Notes: generated from the sequence alone by a model not told the origin. Numbered from the stretch's first letter, positions 6,857 through 14,919 are shown. The stretch: DNA of 21,567 nucleotides from JADLCB01 sp964398315 (GCA_964398315.1 CAYNMV010000064.1:1-21567); one strand, 5' to 3'. Program-made: numbers and translations.

Positions 6857-7894
6857 GTGAAAACTCCGACCTACAGCGAAATTGCCCGGGCGTGCGGCGT
6901 CAGTTCCTCCACCGTCTCCCGCGCGCTCAACAATCACCGCAGCATTCCTGAATCCACCCGCCACCGGATCCGTGAAGTGGCCCGGAAGATGGGATGGCAG
7001 CCCAATCCCCTGGCCTCGGCCTACATGGCCCATCTGCGATCCACCCACCCCCCCTCCTTCAAAGCCATCCTGGGCGTGATCGTGGATTACCCGATGCCAA
7101 ACGGGCTGACCGATTTGCCCTCCCATGTCCAGCGGGTGTATCGCGGGTTCGAGCAGCGCGCCCGCGAGTACGGCTACACGGCCCGCGCGTTCAGCCTCCA
7201 GGATCCGGATATGACCCCTGCCCTGCTGGACCGCACCATGTTCCATCGCAACTGCCCCGGGTTTGTCATCACCGGGCTGAGCCAGCCTGGCAGGCCGATC
7301 GAGGGGCTCAACTGGGACCGCTACGCCGCGGTTGCCATGGGCTTCTCACTCCCTCAGCCCGCCCTGCACCGGGTGGCCACCAACGCCATGCACGGGTTCA
7401 AACTCGTCATCGACAAGGCCTTCGAGCTGGGCTACAACCGCGTCGCCATCGCGGTCGGGCGCGGGTACGATGAACGCACCAACCACGCGGTTTCCTTCCC
7501 CGCCGCCTATACCAAGCAGCACCTCAAGCCCCATCAGTCGCTGGAAACGCTGATCTTCGACCAATGGGGCGAACCGGCGATCGATACCGTCGCCACATGG
7601 CTGAAGGAACACCGCCCCGAGCTGGCGATGGGAACCTATGTCTACGAAGCCGCCCAGTCGCTGGGCTGGCGCATCCCCGAGGACATGGCGCTGATCACCT
7701 TCGACCGGTCGCCCGAATATCCTGACCATGCGGGCCTGGATCAGCAGTATGAAATCACCGGCCAGGTGGCGGCCGACATCCTGATCAGCGAAGTGACACA
7801 CAATCGACGCGGCATACCGGATGTCCCGGTTGAGCACACCATCCAGGGTGTGTGGATCGATGGCCCCAGTGCCCCGCCGCGAAACAGGCACTAA
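6857..7894 (+). CDS. LacI family transcriptional regulator
   Basis: This 345-residue DNA-binding sugar sensor has the LacI helix-turn-helix at residues 6-27 (SEIARACGVSSSTVSRALNN). It is followed by SIPESTRHRIREVARKMGW and the hinge region QPNPLASAYM (48-57). The remainder is a periplasmic-binding-protein-like effector domain, ending with the family-style LITFDRSPEYPDHAGLDQ segment near residue 280. The start is GTG at 6857, with GAGG five bases upstream; no ATG fits the HTH. The likely ligand is an oligosaccharide from the GH16 substrate, by context only. The palindromes at 6824 and 5801 are its probable targets. It is convergent with the SMR transporter gene (95-base gap, no clear terminator). 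Confidence 0.93.
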   Translation: MKTPTYSEIARACGVSSSTVSRALNNHRSIPESTRHRIREVARKMGWQPNPLASAYMAHLRSTHPPSFKAILGVIVDYPMPNGLTDLPSHVQRVYRGFEQRAREYGYTARAFSLQDPDMTPALLDRTMFHRNCPGFVITGLSQPGRPIEGLNWDRYAAVAMGFSLPQPALHRVATNAMHGFKLVIDKAFELGYNRVAIAVGRGYDERTNHAVSFPAAYTKQHLKPHQSLETLIFDQWGEPAIDTVATWLKEHRPELAMGTYVYEAAQSLGWRIPEDMALITFDRSPEYPDHAGLDQQYEITGQVAADILISEVTHNRRGIPDVPVEHTIQGVWIDGPSAPPRNRH

Positions 7895-7989
7895 ACGAAG
7901 CCGATCTCTGCGCTGTCGCCCCCTGCCACTATGCCCTGGGCCAACGCAGGAGAGCCGCGGCCGTCGCCAGCCGCGCGGGTGGGTGTGGA

Positions 7990-8316
7990 TCAACCGTTGG
8001 CGATTTTCAGGCCGACCACGCCTCCGATCACGGCGGTCAGGCAGATCAGGCGCAGCGGATTGACCGGGTCGCCATAGAGGGTCATGCCGACCACGGCCAG
8101 CCCCGCAGCGCCCAGGCCAGTCCAGACGGCATAGGCGGTGGAGGCGGGGATGCCGCGCATCACATAGCTGAGCAACACCATGTTCAGCACGGTCAGGAAG
8201 CCGCTGGCGGCGAAAAGCCAGATGCTCCAGTTCGAGCGGTCACTCAGGCCCTTGAGCGTCATCGCCCACATGACTTCGCAGGCGGCGGCGATGAGGAGAA
8301 CGATCCAGTAGTGCAT
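7990..8316 (-). CDS. SMR family transporter, SugE/Gdx (guanidinium exporter) type
   Basis: The 108-residue protein has four predicted membrane helices, the normal SMR size. The membrane-embedded Glu14 (AACEVMWA) is the proton/substrate site of the family. The GIPASTAYAVWTGLGAAG segment is the signature of the SugE/Gdx branch, whose characterised members export guanidinium in exchange for protons; EmrE-type drug exporters differ here. The start aligns with the E. coli protein. No Shine-Dalgarno is visible: the minus strand has CCCTCCC just upstream, the reverse of what is expected. Translation may therefore be leaderless or weak. I found no ykkC-type guanidine riboswitch consensus in 8317-8502. 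Confidence 0.9.
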   Translation of the reverse strand: MHYWIVLLIAAACEVMWAMTLKGLSDRSNWSIWLFAASGFLTVLNMVLLSYVMRGIPASTAYAVWTGLGAAGLAVVGMTLYGDPVNPLRLICLTAVIGGVVGLKIANG

Positions 8317-8502
8317 GGTGAGGGAGGGTTAATGATTGCTGATCGTCTGGCAGTGGCAAGCCTGTGGCACTGGCCCCCGGTTACTGGTTACGCGCTGTGG
8401 CGGGTGGCCGATGACCGCCCGGCATGGCAGGCAGCCCCATCATCCTGGCGCCCGGGGATTGACAGATAATCAGCCAGCCAGTGCCCCATCACGCTCCCCG
8501 CA

Positions 8503-9372
8503 TCACAGGGCGATTTCGCCGTGGAACACTTCGGTGGCGGGACCGGTCATGTGAACATGGTTGTCGGATTCGCGCCAGTCGAGTTCCAGATCACCACCGG
8601 GGAGGTGGGCGAGGACTTTCCGGCTGGTGCGGCCGGTCAGCACACCGGCAACACACACCGCGCAAGCGCCCGTGCCGCAGGCCAGCGTGATGCCGCTGCC
8701 GCGCTCCCAGGTGATCATCCTCACCTCATCGGGGCTGAGCACCTGCACAAAGTGGACGTTGATCCGGCGGGGAAAGGCCGGATCGGTTTCCAGCGTCGGG
8801 CCGATGGTTGCCAGCGGCACGCGGTTCACATCATCCACGAATGCCACCAGGTGCGGGTTGCCCATCGAGACAAAGCTCGCCCGCAGCGGGCGGTCATCCA
8901 GCCGGAACGCCATTTCGTATTCATGCTCGGCCACCTTTTTCAGGCCGGGCCCCTGCGCGCTGGGATCGGGGTTAACCGGGATCTGCGCCAGATCGAGGAT
9001 CGGCTCGCCCATGTCCACGGTCACGCGCTCGACCTTGTCGGCAGCGCCAACCTGCAGGGACAGCGTCAGCACGCCGCGGCCAGTCTCCACTTTCATGGGA
9101 TTGTTCTTCGTCAGGCCGTGGTCATAGGCATACTTGGCAACGCAACGGACACCGTTGCCGCACATTTCCGATTCCGAGCCATCGGCATTGAACATGCGCA
9201 TGCGGACATCGGCCGTGTCGGAGGGGAGGATGAGGATCAGGCCGTCCCCGCCCACGCCGAAATGCCGATCCGATACGCGCTGGGCCACCGCCGCGGGGTC
9301 GTTGACCGATTCCTCGAAACCGTTGACGTAGACGTAGTCGTTGCCGATGCCGTGCATCTTCGTGAAGCGCAT
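8503..9372 (-). CDS. dapF: Diaminopimelate epimerase DapF
   Basis: DapF converts LL- to meso-diaminopimelate for lysine and peptidoglycan synthesis in the cytoplasm. The 289-residue product opens MRFTKMHGIGNDYVYVNGFE, as nearly all DapF proteins do. The two catalytic cysteines are present: Cys71 in DGSESEMCGNGVRC and Cys232 in LACGTGACA. The conserved SMGNPHLVAFV and ERGSGITLACGTG blocks are intact. The frame stays open to 9525, but the extra 51 residues have no family match, so the ATG at 9372 is preferred even though its Shine-Dalgarno is poor. It stands apart from other lysine genes here. Gaps of 186 bases downstream and 224 bases upstream hold nothing I can identify. Confidence 0.97.
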   Translation of the reverse strand: MRFTKMHGIGNDYVYVNGFEESVNDPAAVAQRVSDRHFGVGGDGLILILPSDTADVRMRMFNADGSESEMCGNGVRCVAKYAYDHGLTKNNPMKVETGRGVLTLSLQVGAADKVERVTVDMGEPILDLAQIPVNPDPSAQGPGLKKVAEHEYEMAFRLDDRPLRASFVSMGNPHLVAFVDDVNRVPLATIGPTLETDPAFPRRINVHFVQVLSPDEVRMITWERGSGITLACGTGACAVCVAGVLTGRTSRKVLAHLPGGDLELDWRESDNHVHMTGPATEVFHGEIAL

Positions 9373-9596
9373 AGTGGCGGATGTTAGACCCGCCAGCGCC
9401 TCAGGCGTCAAGCCAGCAAGAATGCGCCAAAACCTGCCATCCCGGTTTGAACCAATCGGCACGTGGCGAAAGAGGTGGCCAAACGCACACCAGTGCAGGG
9501 CGCGAGCGCTGGTATCGATCCACATTCAGGTGGAATACGGCAGCGCTTTGGCCGGGATTTGGAATTCACCTCTCCCTGGCATCCTGCCTGCCCTGC

Positions 9597-10436
9597 TTAT
9601 GCGATCATCGGCCGCAGGTGGTCCCAGGCCAGTTGCGCAACGCCGGCGGCGGTGGTTTCGTAGGGATATAGCTCAACCGTCACCCAGCCGTCGTAGCCAA
9701 TGGATTCGAGGGCGGCGAAGACCGCCGGAAAATCGATCACGCCCTTGCCGGGGGTAAGATGCTGGTGCACGCGGTTGGCGCCGATGTCCTCCAGGTGGAC
9801 ATGGGCGATTTCCTCCGGGTTGGCGCGGATCACGGCGGCGGGGTCTTCCCCCACGCAGAACAGGTGGCCGATATCGCAGTTCATGCGAATGCGCGGCTCT
9901 TCAGCGAAAAAGTGCCGCTTGAACGCGAGGTATTCGGCAGCGGTCTCGATGAACAGCCCCGGTTCCGGTTCGATGGCGAGCATCAGATCATGCTCCCGGG
10001 CAGCGGGCAGCACCTGGCGCAGGCCATCGGCGAAGCGCTCCCCCGCGGTGTCGCGGGAGATGGTCGTACCGATCAACGGCCCGCCGGGCTGGAGACTGAC
10101 GGTGGCCGCACCCAGGAACGCGGCCAGTTCGATGCTGGCCCGTGTGTGCTCGATGCGCACCTGCCGGGCGGCGGCATCATCGGCGATCCAGGTCGGGTGA
10201 TAGGTATCCCCGCGGGCAAAGAGCGTGAAGGCATTGACATTGCTCACTGCCAGCCCGAGACGCTCAATCTGCGCCCGCACCGCCTCGCGCCGGGCCGGGG
10301 TCATGTCTGGCGGATAGGCGTGCGGCACATCCGCCATGATCTCCACACCCCGATACCCGACCGCCGCAATCGCGTCGATCGCCTCCTCGAGCGTGTTCTT
10401 CTTGAACGCATTGGTGGAAAACGCAAGCTGGATCAT
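9597..10436 (-). CDS. Sugar phosphate isomerase/epimerase family protein (xylose-isomerase-like TIM barrel)
   Basis: The 279-residue TIM barrel of the AP-endonuclease-2/xylose isomerase-like superfamily shows the usual metal-site residues. These are Glu156 (AIEPEPG), Asp188 and His191 (NCDIGHLFC), His214 (AHVHLEDIG) and Glu255 (WVTVELYPYE). Such enzymes isomerise or epimerise sugars or related polyols, and the substrate cannot be told from sequence. It starts at the ATG at 10436 (MIQLAFSTNAF), with no clear Shine-Dalgarno. The UbiA-family gene ends 63 bases upstream on the same strand, so co-transcription is likely and the two may act on one lipid-linked or polyprenyl sugar. That link is inference. 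Confidence 0.85.
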   Translation of the reverse strand: MIQLAFSTNAFKKNTLEEAIDAIAAVGYRGVEIMADVPHAYPPDMTPARREAVRAQIERLGLAVSNVNAFTLFARGDTYHPTWIADDAAARQVRIEHTRASIELAAFLGAATVSLQPGGPLIGTTISRDTAGERFADGLRQVLPAAREHDLMLAIEPEPGLFIETAAEYLAFKRHFFAEEPRIRMNCDIGHLFCVGEDPAAVIRANPEEIAHVHLEDIGANRVHQHLTPGKGVIDFPAVFAALESIGYDGWVTVELYPYETTAAGVAQLAWDHLRPMIA

Positions 10437-10499
10437 CGCCGGCGAGTATAGGCGAGCGCAGCACAGATGGGGAGGCGAAGGGGCGGCGGCTGGCGCATC

Positions 10500-11426
10500 T
10501 CAAGCGGGCAGCAGCGCAGCGGCCAGGACGGCGGCGATGGCCAGAGCGGCGGCGATCCAACTGACCGGGTCGCGCAGGGCAAACAGGATCGGGTCCTCAA
10601 TCAACGCTTCGCGGCGGGCCAGGAACCAGATGCGCGTGATCCAGTAAAGCAGGATCGGGCAGACCAGCCACAGCAGCAGCGGCTGGCGGTAAAGCTGGGT
10701 GGCGGTTGGGGTGTCGATGTAAATCGCCAGCACCAGCACCGCCAGGTAGCCGCTGCAGGTGCCGACACTCTCGATCAGGCTGATGTCTTCCCGCTGATAG
10801 CCGCGTGACTTGAGATGTTCGGCATCCTCTTCAGCGCGGACCAGCTCAGCATGACGCTTGGCGAAGGCGAGGCTGAGGAAGATGAACATGCTGAACGCCA
10901 GCAGCCAGAGCGTCAGCGCGATGCCGGTGGCCGCCCCGCCGGCGATCAGTCGCAGGGTGTACAGCCCGGCCAGCGCAATCACGTCGATCAGCAGCCGGCG
11001 CTTGAGCCAGAAGGTGTAGAGAAGCGTCGCCGCCACGTACACCGCCAGCGCGATGGTAAACAGCGGCGGCAGCAGAACCATCGACAGCCCGAAGGCGATC
11101 ACCAGCAGCCCCCCCGCCAGCGGCAGCGCCCACTGCACCGGCACCGCGCCGCTGGCCAGCGGGCGGTTGCGCTTGGTTGGGTGATGCCGATCGGAGTTCA
11201 GGTCGCGGCGGTCGTTGATGATGTACCCGGCCGAAGCAACCAGGCAGAACAGCACGAACGCCAGCAGCGCTGCATCGATCTGCTCCACATCTTCCGGCTG
11301 ATGCGACAGCAGAAGCGGCACGAAGACCAGCAGGTTCTTCGTCCACTGATACGGCCGCAGCAGCCGGAGAATACCAGCGATCAGCGAGCGTTCGGCATGT
11401 CGATCAGATATGGCCCGGTACACCAT
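10500..11426 (-). CDS. UbiA family prenyltransferase, decaprenyl-phosphate phosphoribosyltransferase-like
   Basis: This membrane enzyme of about 308 residues has multiple helices. It opens with LLRPYQWTKNLLVFVPLL, and the first Asp-rich motif is NDRRDLNSD (Asn71, Asp72, Asp75, Asp79) followed by RHHPTKRNRPLASG. Rather than the quinone-type NDxxDxxxD context, this resembles proteins that move phosphoribose from PRPP to polyprenyl phosphate, as in mycobacterial Rv3806c. The second loop has DVIALAGLYTLRLIAGG. The frame is open to an ATG at 11492; the ATG at 11426 gives a length closer to the family but still a 20-residue tail before the conserved start. Neither has a convincing Shine-Dalgarno. 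The product specificity is a family-level guess. Confidence 0.82.
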   Translation of the reverse strand: MVYRAISDRHAERSLIAGILRLLRPYQWTKNLLVFVPLLLSHQPEDVEQIDAALLAFVLFCLVASAGYIINDRRDLNSDRHHPTKRNRPLASGAVPVQWALPLAGGLLVIAFGLSMVLLPPLFTIALAVYVAATLLYTFWLKRRLLIDVIALAGLYTLRLIAGGAATGIALTLWLLAFSMFIFLSLAFAKRHAELVRAEEDAEHLKSRGYQREDISLIESVGTCSGYLAVLVLAIYIDTPTATQLYRQPLLLWLVCPILLYWITRIWFLARREALIEDPILFALRDPVSWIAAALAIAAVLAAALLPA

Positions 11427-11649
11427 TGAACATGGTAATGCAGGAGAGGAACGGTTGCGAGCCAGCGCCAGACGGCTGATCCATGCACACATGCGGCACG
11501 GTCTGGCAAACCCGCTCAGCGGACGCCGGCTGCACCCGCCACCACCCGCGCTTCGAAAGCCAGCGTGCAGGCGACCACAGGAGAAGCATCCAAGGCAGAA
11601 TTATTGAGCCTGGGCGGACATTCGCCGGCACGGGCGGTGATCGCCGCCC

Positions 11650-11679
11650 CCCCTCTCCCCCGCGTGCGGGGGAGAGGGG
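11650..11679. repeat. Strong GC-rich hairpin in the gap between the esterase and UbiA genes
   Basis: A perfect 13-bp stem, CCCCTCTCCCCCG (11650-11662) and CGGGGGAGAGGGG (11667-11679), with a 4-base loop. A smaller GGGCGG...CCGCCC hairpin touches it on the left (about 11632-11649). It lies 27 bases past the esterase stop but lacks a T-run on the minus strand, so it is either an imperfect terminator or a dispersed REP-type palindrome. The rest of the 279-base gap 11427-11705 shows nothing coding. Confidence 0.6.
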
Positions 11680-11705
11680 CAGAGCGCTTCGATGTACGGC
11701 CTGTT

Positions 11706-13262
11706 CTACCGCCGGCCGGCGGTGGTGAGAGGCCAGTCATCGGTTCGGAACGGCGAGGCCGGCAGGTCAGCGCTGTTATACAGCAGGGCCGAATCGGGGT
11801 TGTTCGACCAGGCGTAGCGCACGGCGACCGGATTGGCCACCGCATCACTGGTCAGGATCACCCGATTGCCTTCGATGCGGGCAGTCGCGGCGTGGAACTG
11901 CTTGTCCTCACCGGCCAGGGCAAACGGCAGCGGCTTGCCGGTCTGGTTGGGATCGCGCGCTTCAAGTCCCTTGGCAGCATCGAAGGTGAGCGTCACCTCG
12001 TTACCGTTGATCTGGATGTCCTTGAGGGTTGGGCCGGTGCAGACAACCTCACGGCCATAGGCGATTTTCTCCGCCAGCAGCGCCAGGCGCCGGCCGACAT
12101 CCTGCTTGTTGCGGGGGTGGATATCCTTGGCTTCGCCAATATCGATCGTGACGGCCAGCCCGGTGTTAGGGACGGTGCGGGCGGTATAAAGCTGGGCGTC
12201 GCGCACTTCCGGCCAACCGCCGGCCTGGACCGGCTGGGTGGCCGGTTCGGTGTAATTGGCCAGTTGCACGATCAGGAAGGGGAAATCCCCCTGCCCGAAG
12301 GCCTCGCGCCAGCCCTGGATCAGCCGGGGCAGCACCGTGTAGTAGGCCTCGGCCCGGTCGACGTTGGATTCCCCCTGGTACCAGATCGCGCCGGTGATGG
12401 CATAGGGAACCAGCGGGTGGATCATGCCGTTATACAGCGCGGCCGGCGCGTGCGGATTGGTGGGCCCCATGGGCGCGCGCGGACGGTTGCTTCGCTGATT
12501 GCGCGGCTTGTCCTTGTTCTGCTCTTCCCAGGCCTTCAGGGCCTCCTGGTACTTCTTCATCGCTTCGTCGTGCACGGCGAGGGCTTTTTCATAGCGCTGG
12601 ACGAAGGGACGGGTAACCTCGCTGGCATCCAGCGTGGAGCGCGGGGTCCAGGCCTCGGCCTGGGTGCCACCCCAGGCGCTGTCGATCAGACCGATGGGAA
12701 CTTCCAGTTCGTGGTGCAGATGCCGACCGAAGAAATAGCCCACCGCGGAAAATCCGCGCGCGGTGTCCGGCGTGCAGACTTGCCACCTGGCCTCCAGTTG
12801 TGTCTGGGGCGCTTCGGCGTTGGCGACGTTGGGCACCAGCAGCAGGCGGATTTGCGGGTAGTTGGCGGCCTTGACCTCCTCCTCGCCGTTTCGGGTCGCC
12901 CGCAGCGGCCATTCCATGTTGGATTGGCCGGAGCAAATCCAGACATCGCCGATCAGCACATCGGAGATGGTGACCGTGTTGCCGGCGATGACGGTCAGTT
13001 CGTGCGGGCCGCCGGCTTCCATCGCCGGGAGGATCGCCCGCCAGTTGCCCTGCGGGTCGGCGGCGACGGGGGCGGCCTCATTGCCGGCGAGGCGGACGGT
13101 CACCCACTCGCCGGGATCGGCGGTGCCCCAGATGGGAATCGGCTTGCCGCGCTGGAGCACAGCGTGATCCGTAAACACAGAAGCGGGTTTCACCTCCGCC
13201 TGGACAGCCGTGGCTGCCAGAAACAGGAGACCGATAAACATCAGACGCAATTGGTTGAGCAT
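11706..13262 (-). CDS. Secreted sialate O-acetylesterase (SGNH/SASA family)
   Basis: The 518-residue esterase is probably exported and removes O-acetyl groups from sialic acids or from other acetylated glycans. A signal peptide (1-22, ending AATAVQA) is followed by the N-terminal beta domain (SVFTDHAVLQRGKPIPIWG). The nucleophile block is CSGQSNMEWP with Ser114, and ALYNGMIHPLVPYAITGAIW and YQGESN form the oxyanion region. DIGEAKDIHPRNKQDVGRRL carries the catalytic Asp/His. A charged helical insertion (RYEKALAVHDEAMKKYQEAL, then a KDKPRNQRSNRPR linker) follows the WGGTQAEAW motif, as in many planctomycete members. The frame is open to 13328, but the signal peptide fixes the start at the ATG at 13262; the Shine-Dalgarno is weak. 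The hairpin at 11650 follows it. Confidence 0.93.
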   Translation of the reverse strand: MLNQLRLMFIGLLFLAATAVQAEVKPASVFTDHAVLQRGKPIPIWGTADPGEWVTVRLAGNEAAPVAADPQGNWRAILPAMEAGGPHELTVIAGNTVTISDVLIGDVWICSGQSNMEWPLRATRNGEEEVKAANYPQIRLLLVPNVANAEAPQTQLEARWQVCTPDTARGFSAVGYFFGRHLHHELEVPIGLIDSAWGGTQAEAWTPRSTLDASEVTRPFVQRYEKALAVHDEAMKKYQEALKAWEEQNKDKPRNQRSNRPRAPMGPTNPHAPAALYNGMIHPLVPYAITGAIWYQGESNVDRAEAYYTVLPRLIQGWREAFGQGDFPFLIVQLANYTEPATQPVQAGGWPEVRDAQLYTARTVPNTGLAVTIDIGEAKDIHPRNKQDVGRRLALLAEKIAYGREVVCTGPTLKDIQINGNEVTLTFDAAKGLEARDPNQTGKPLPFALAGEDKQFHAATARIEGNRVILTSDAVANPVAVRYAWSNNPDSALLYNSADLPASPFRTDDWPLTTAGRR

Positions 13263-13505
13263 GGGCGGGACGATACCACAAGGAAGCGTCCCTGTTGAAG
13301 ATGCGACGGCCATATGGAGCCTGTGCAACGGCCCTTCGGGGTGGCGGAATCACCCATCAGCCGTAAATGCAGCCATCATGCATTGAGACCACCTACAATA
13401 AGGTGATCAGCGAAGAGGTCTGCGGTGCGTCGATTTGTCCGGGTATTTGCGCTGCAAGGGGCACCGGCTTTGCGGATCTTGCTCACCTCCGGGCCATGAA
13501 AGAAA

Positions 13506-13587
13506 GCCGCTAACCTTCTGCCCGGTGGGTGTGTCCATCCAAGTGCCGCAACGTGTACCTGGCAACGCCCCCGGGACGATAAGCGGC
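13506..13587 (+). promoter_or_regulatory. Possible structured 5' leader of the tyrosine-rich protein gene
   Basis: The 351-base gap 13263-13613 holds no gene. Close to the next start, nested helices can be drawn. GCCGCT (13506-13511) pairs with AGCGGC (13582-13587). CCCGG-t-GGG (13521-13529) pairs with CCCCCGGG (13568-13575), an 8-bp helix with one bulge. TGCC (13544-13547) pairs with GGCA (13561-13564). The Shine-Dalgarno AAGGAG lies about 15 bases beyond. It does not match any riboswitch consensus I could recall (c-di-GMP, SAM, SAH, cobalamin, guanidine). A chance fold in GC-rich DNA is possible. Confidence 0.3.
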
Positions 13588-13613
13588 CGATGTCTCAGGC
13601 AAAGGAGTGATCC

Positions 13614-13985
13614 ATGAAATATGCACTGATTGCCGCCCTCGTCGTTGGCACCCTGCCGCTCATGGCGGAGGCCGGCCATCGCGAGTATCGCAGTTCCCGG
13701 GACAGCCGCTGGAGCGTGTCAATCGGGATTGGTTCCGGCTACGGCCATCGGGGTGATTACATCGATACCCGCATCACGTACTCCAAGGGATATGACTATT
13801 CCTACCGGGCGCCGCGCTATCACTATCGCGAAACCTACTATGCCCCACCGGTAGTATATCGCCCCGCCCCGGTGTACGTTGCACCCCCACCGGTAGTGCA
13901 TTACCCCGCTCCGGTGTATCGCTATGAGCCGTGCTATCCCACTGGCTACACCTACTACCGCAGCACCTACTACTACAGGTGGTAG
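13614..13985 (+). CDS. Small secreted tyrosine/proline-rich protein of unknown function
   Basis: The 123-residue product has a clear signal peptide (1-20, MKYALIAALVV to AEA). The mature part has about 103 residues, of which 23 are tyrosine, with many Arg, Pro and His. The C-terminal half consists of loose repeats of the type PAPVYRxE/PPVVYRPAP, ending in TYYRSTYYYRW. I see one Cys and no enzyme motif. AAGGAG six bases before the ATG gives a strong start. It is followed by a good terminator, so it is a single-gene unit. Similar Tyr/Pro-rich small secreted proteins are annotated as hypothetical; a structural, surface or cross-linked matrix role would be a guess. Confidence 0.85.
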   Translation: MKYALIAALVVGTLPLMAEAGHREYRSSRDSRWSVSIGIGSGYGHRGDYIDTRITYSKGYDYSYRAPRYHYRETYYAPPVVYRPAPVYVAPPPVVHYPAPVYRYEPCYPTGYTYYRSTYYYRW

Positions 13986-14335
13986 ACCACTGATTGCAGC
14001 AGCCGATAAACACAGACACCGCGCTGCGGCGGCTTGGGTGACTGCCGACAGCGCGGTTTCACTAGGAATGCGAGCCCGCGTATGTCCCGGCGCACCCATC
14101 CAGCGCCGTGGCATACGCGGGGATGGCGCGCTGATTTTCGGCTGTACTTCCCACCAGACCAACCGTATGCTGTGGGCGGTCGGTCTGAGGTCCGAGCCTG
14201 GCGCAAGACAGTATTTTCCCTGCTCCGCCATCAAACTCTCACCCCTTTCCACCTTCCTGGGCCGAATGCTAAGCCCCTTTCACTGGTGACCCGGAAAGTG
14301 AACACAAGGGTCCACTGCCCACTACTGGAGATATC
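13986..14335 (+). other. 350-base gap: terminator plus leader region of the RNA-binding protein gene
   Basis: Apart from the hairpin at 14018-14060 I see no gene here. The roughly 275 bases after it form the upstream region of the RRM gene, with only poor -10-like elements (TATGCT near 14167). RNA-binding proteins of this type often have long regulated leaders, but no named element is recognisable. Confidence 0.4.
14018..14060 (+). terminator. Terminator after the tyrosine-rich protein gene
   Basis: ACCGCGCTG (14018-14026) pairs perfectly with CAGCGCGGT (14049-14057), continued inward by CGGC/GCCG with one bulged A. Read on the plus strand it ends TTTC. It begins 33 bases after the stop codon. 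The T-run is short, so efficiency is uncertain. Confidence 0.55.
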
Positions 14336-14719
14336 ATGGGCAAGAAGCTTTACGTGGGGAATCTGAGCTACGACACCGACAGCTCCTCCCTGCAACAGTT
14401 GTTTTCCGAGTATGGCGCTGTGCAAAGCGCTGAGGTCATCGCCGATCGCATGACCGGCCAGAGCAAAGGGTTCGGATTCGTCGAAATGAGCAGCGACGAG
14501 GAGGCCCAGGCGGCCATCGCCGGCATGGATGGCAAGAGCGTTGATGGCCGCAGTCTCAAGGTCAACGAGGCCAAGCCCCGCGAAGACCGTCCCCGCGGTG
14601 GCGGCGGTGGCTTTGGGGGTGGCGGCCGTGGCGGCTACGGTGGCGGTGGCGGCCGTGGCGGACGTGGTGGCGGCGGTTACGGTGGCGGCGGCGGTGGTGG
14701 CCGTGGCAACCGTTATTGA
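14336..14719 (+). CDS. Glycine-rich RRM RNA-binding protein
   Basis: The 127-residue protein has one RNA recognition motif (about 3-82): RNP2 as KLYVGNLSY (4-12) and RNP1 as KGFGFVEM (44-51), with the SxxEEAQAAI helix between RNP1 and the last strand. The tail (88-127) is almost entirely Gly/Arg/Tyr (RGGYGGGG-type), as in cyanobacterial and plant cold-induced GRPs, and is expected to be disordered and to aid RNA binding or condensation. GGAG five bases before the ATG supports the start. Bacterial members are usually cold- or stress-induced RNA chaperones; that role is inferred. The repetitive GGT/GGC tail creates a long spurious frame on the other strand. A strong terminator follows. Confidence 0.95.
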   Translation: MGKKLYVGNLSYDTDSSSLQQLFSEYGAVQSAEVIADRMTGQSKGFGFVEMSSDEEAQAAIAGMDGKSVDGRSLKVNEAKPREDRPRGGGGGFGGGGRGGYGGGGGRGGRGGGGYGGGGGGGRGNRY

Positions 14720-14746
14720 ACCCCGGCACTGCAATCAATACCCAGG

Positions 14747-14786
14747 CACCAGGCCCACAGCACCAACTGTGGGCCTGGTGTGTTTA
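14747..14786 (+). terminator. Rho-independent terminator of the RRM gene
   Basis: A perfect 14-bp stem, CACCAGGCCCACAG (14747-14760) and CTGTGGGCCTGGTG (14767-14780), with a 6-base loop and then TGTTTA. It starts 27 bases past the RRM stop. It also rules out an upstream start for the Bax-inhibitor gene, whose frame is open through it. Confidence 0.85.
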
Positions 14787-14919
14787 TCATCTGCATGGCC
14801 TGCGTACATCAGCCCCATCGCTTCGCGGGCCTCGGGCGCTGGTCGCCCATTTATCAATGGACGAGCCACCCCCCGACCGATACCATTCCTGCCAGTTACC
14901 TAACCATGGGGAATCAACT

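Noticed and set aside
8332..8469. 45-codon plus-strand frame with GGGAGGG before its ATG
   Set aside because: The ribosome-like sequence is attractive, but the peptide shows no signal, helix or repeat pattern, and the frame is part of a longer open stretch from the shadow of the SMR gene. Not enough to call a gene.
11565..13298. Plus-strand frame of 577 codons over the sialate O-acetylesterase
   Set aside because: The minus frame has a signal peptide and GQSNMEWP; the plus frame has no motifs and runs through a hairpin repeat.
14231..14734. Minus-strand Ala/Thr-rich frame over the RRM gene
   Set aside because: It is produced by the GGT/GGC repeats of the glycine-rich tail read backwards.
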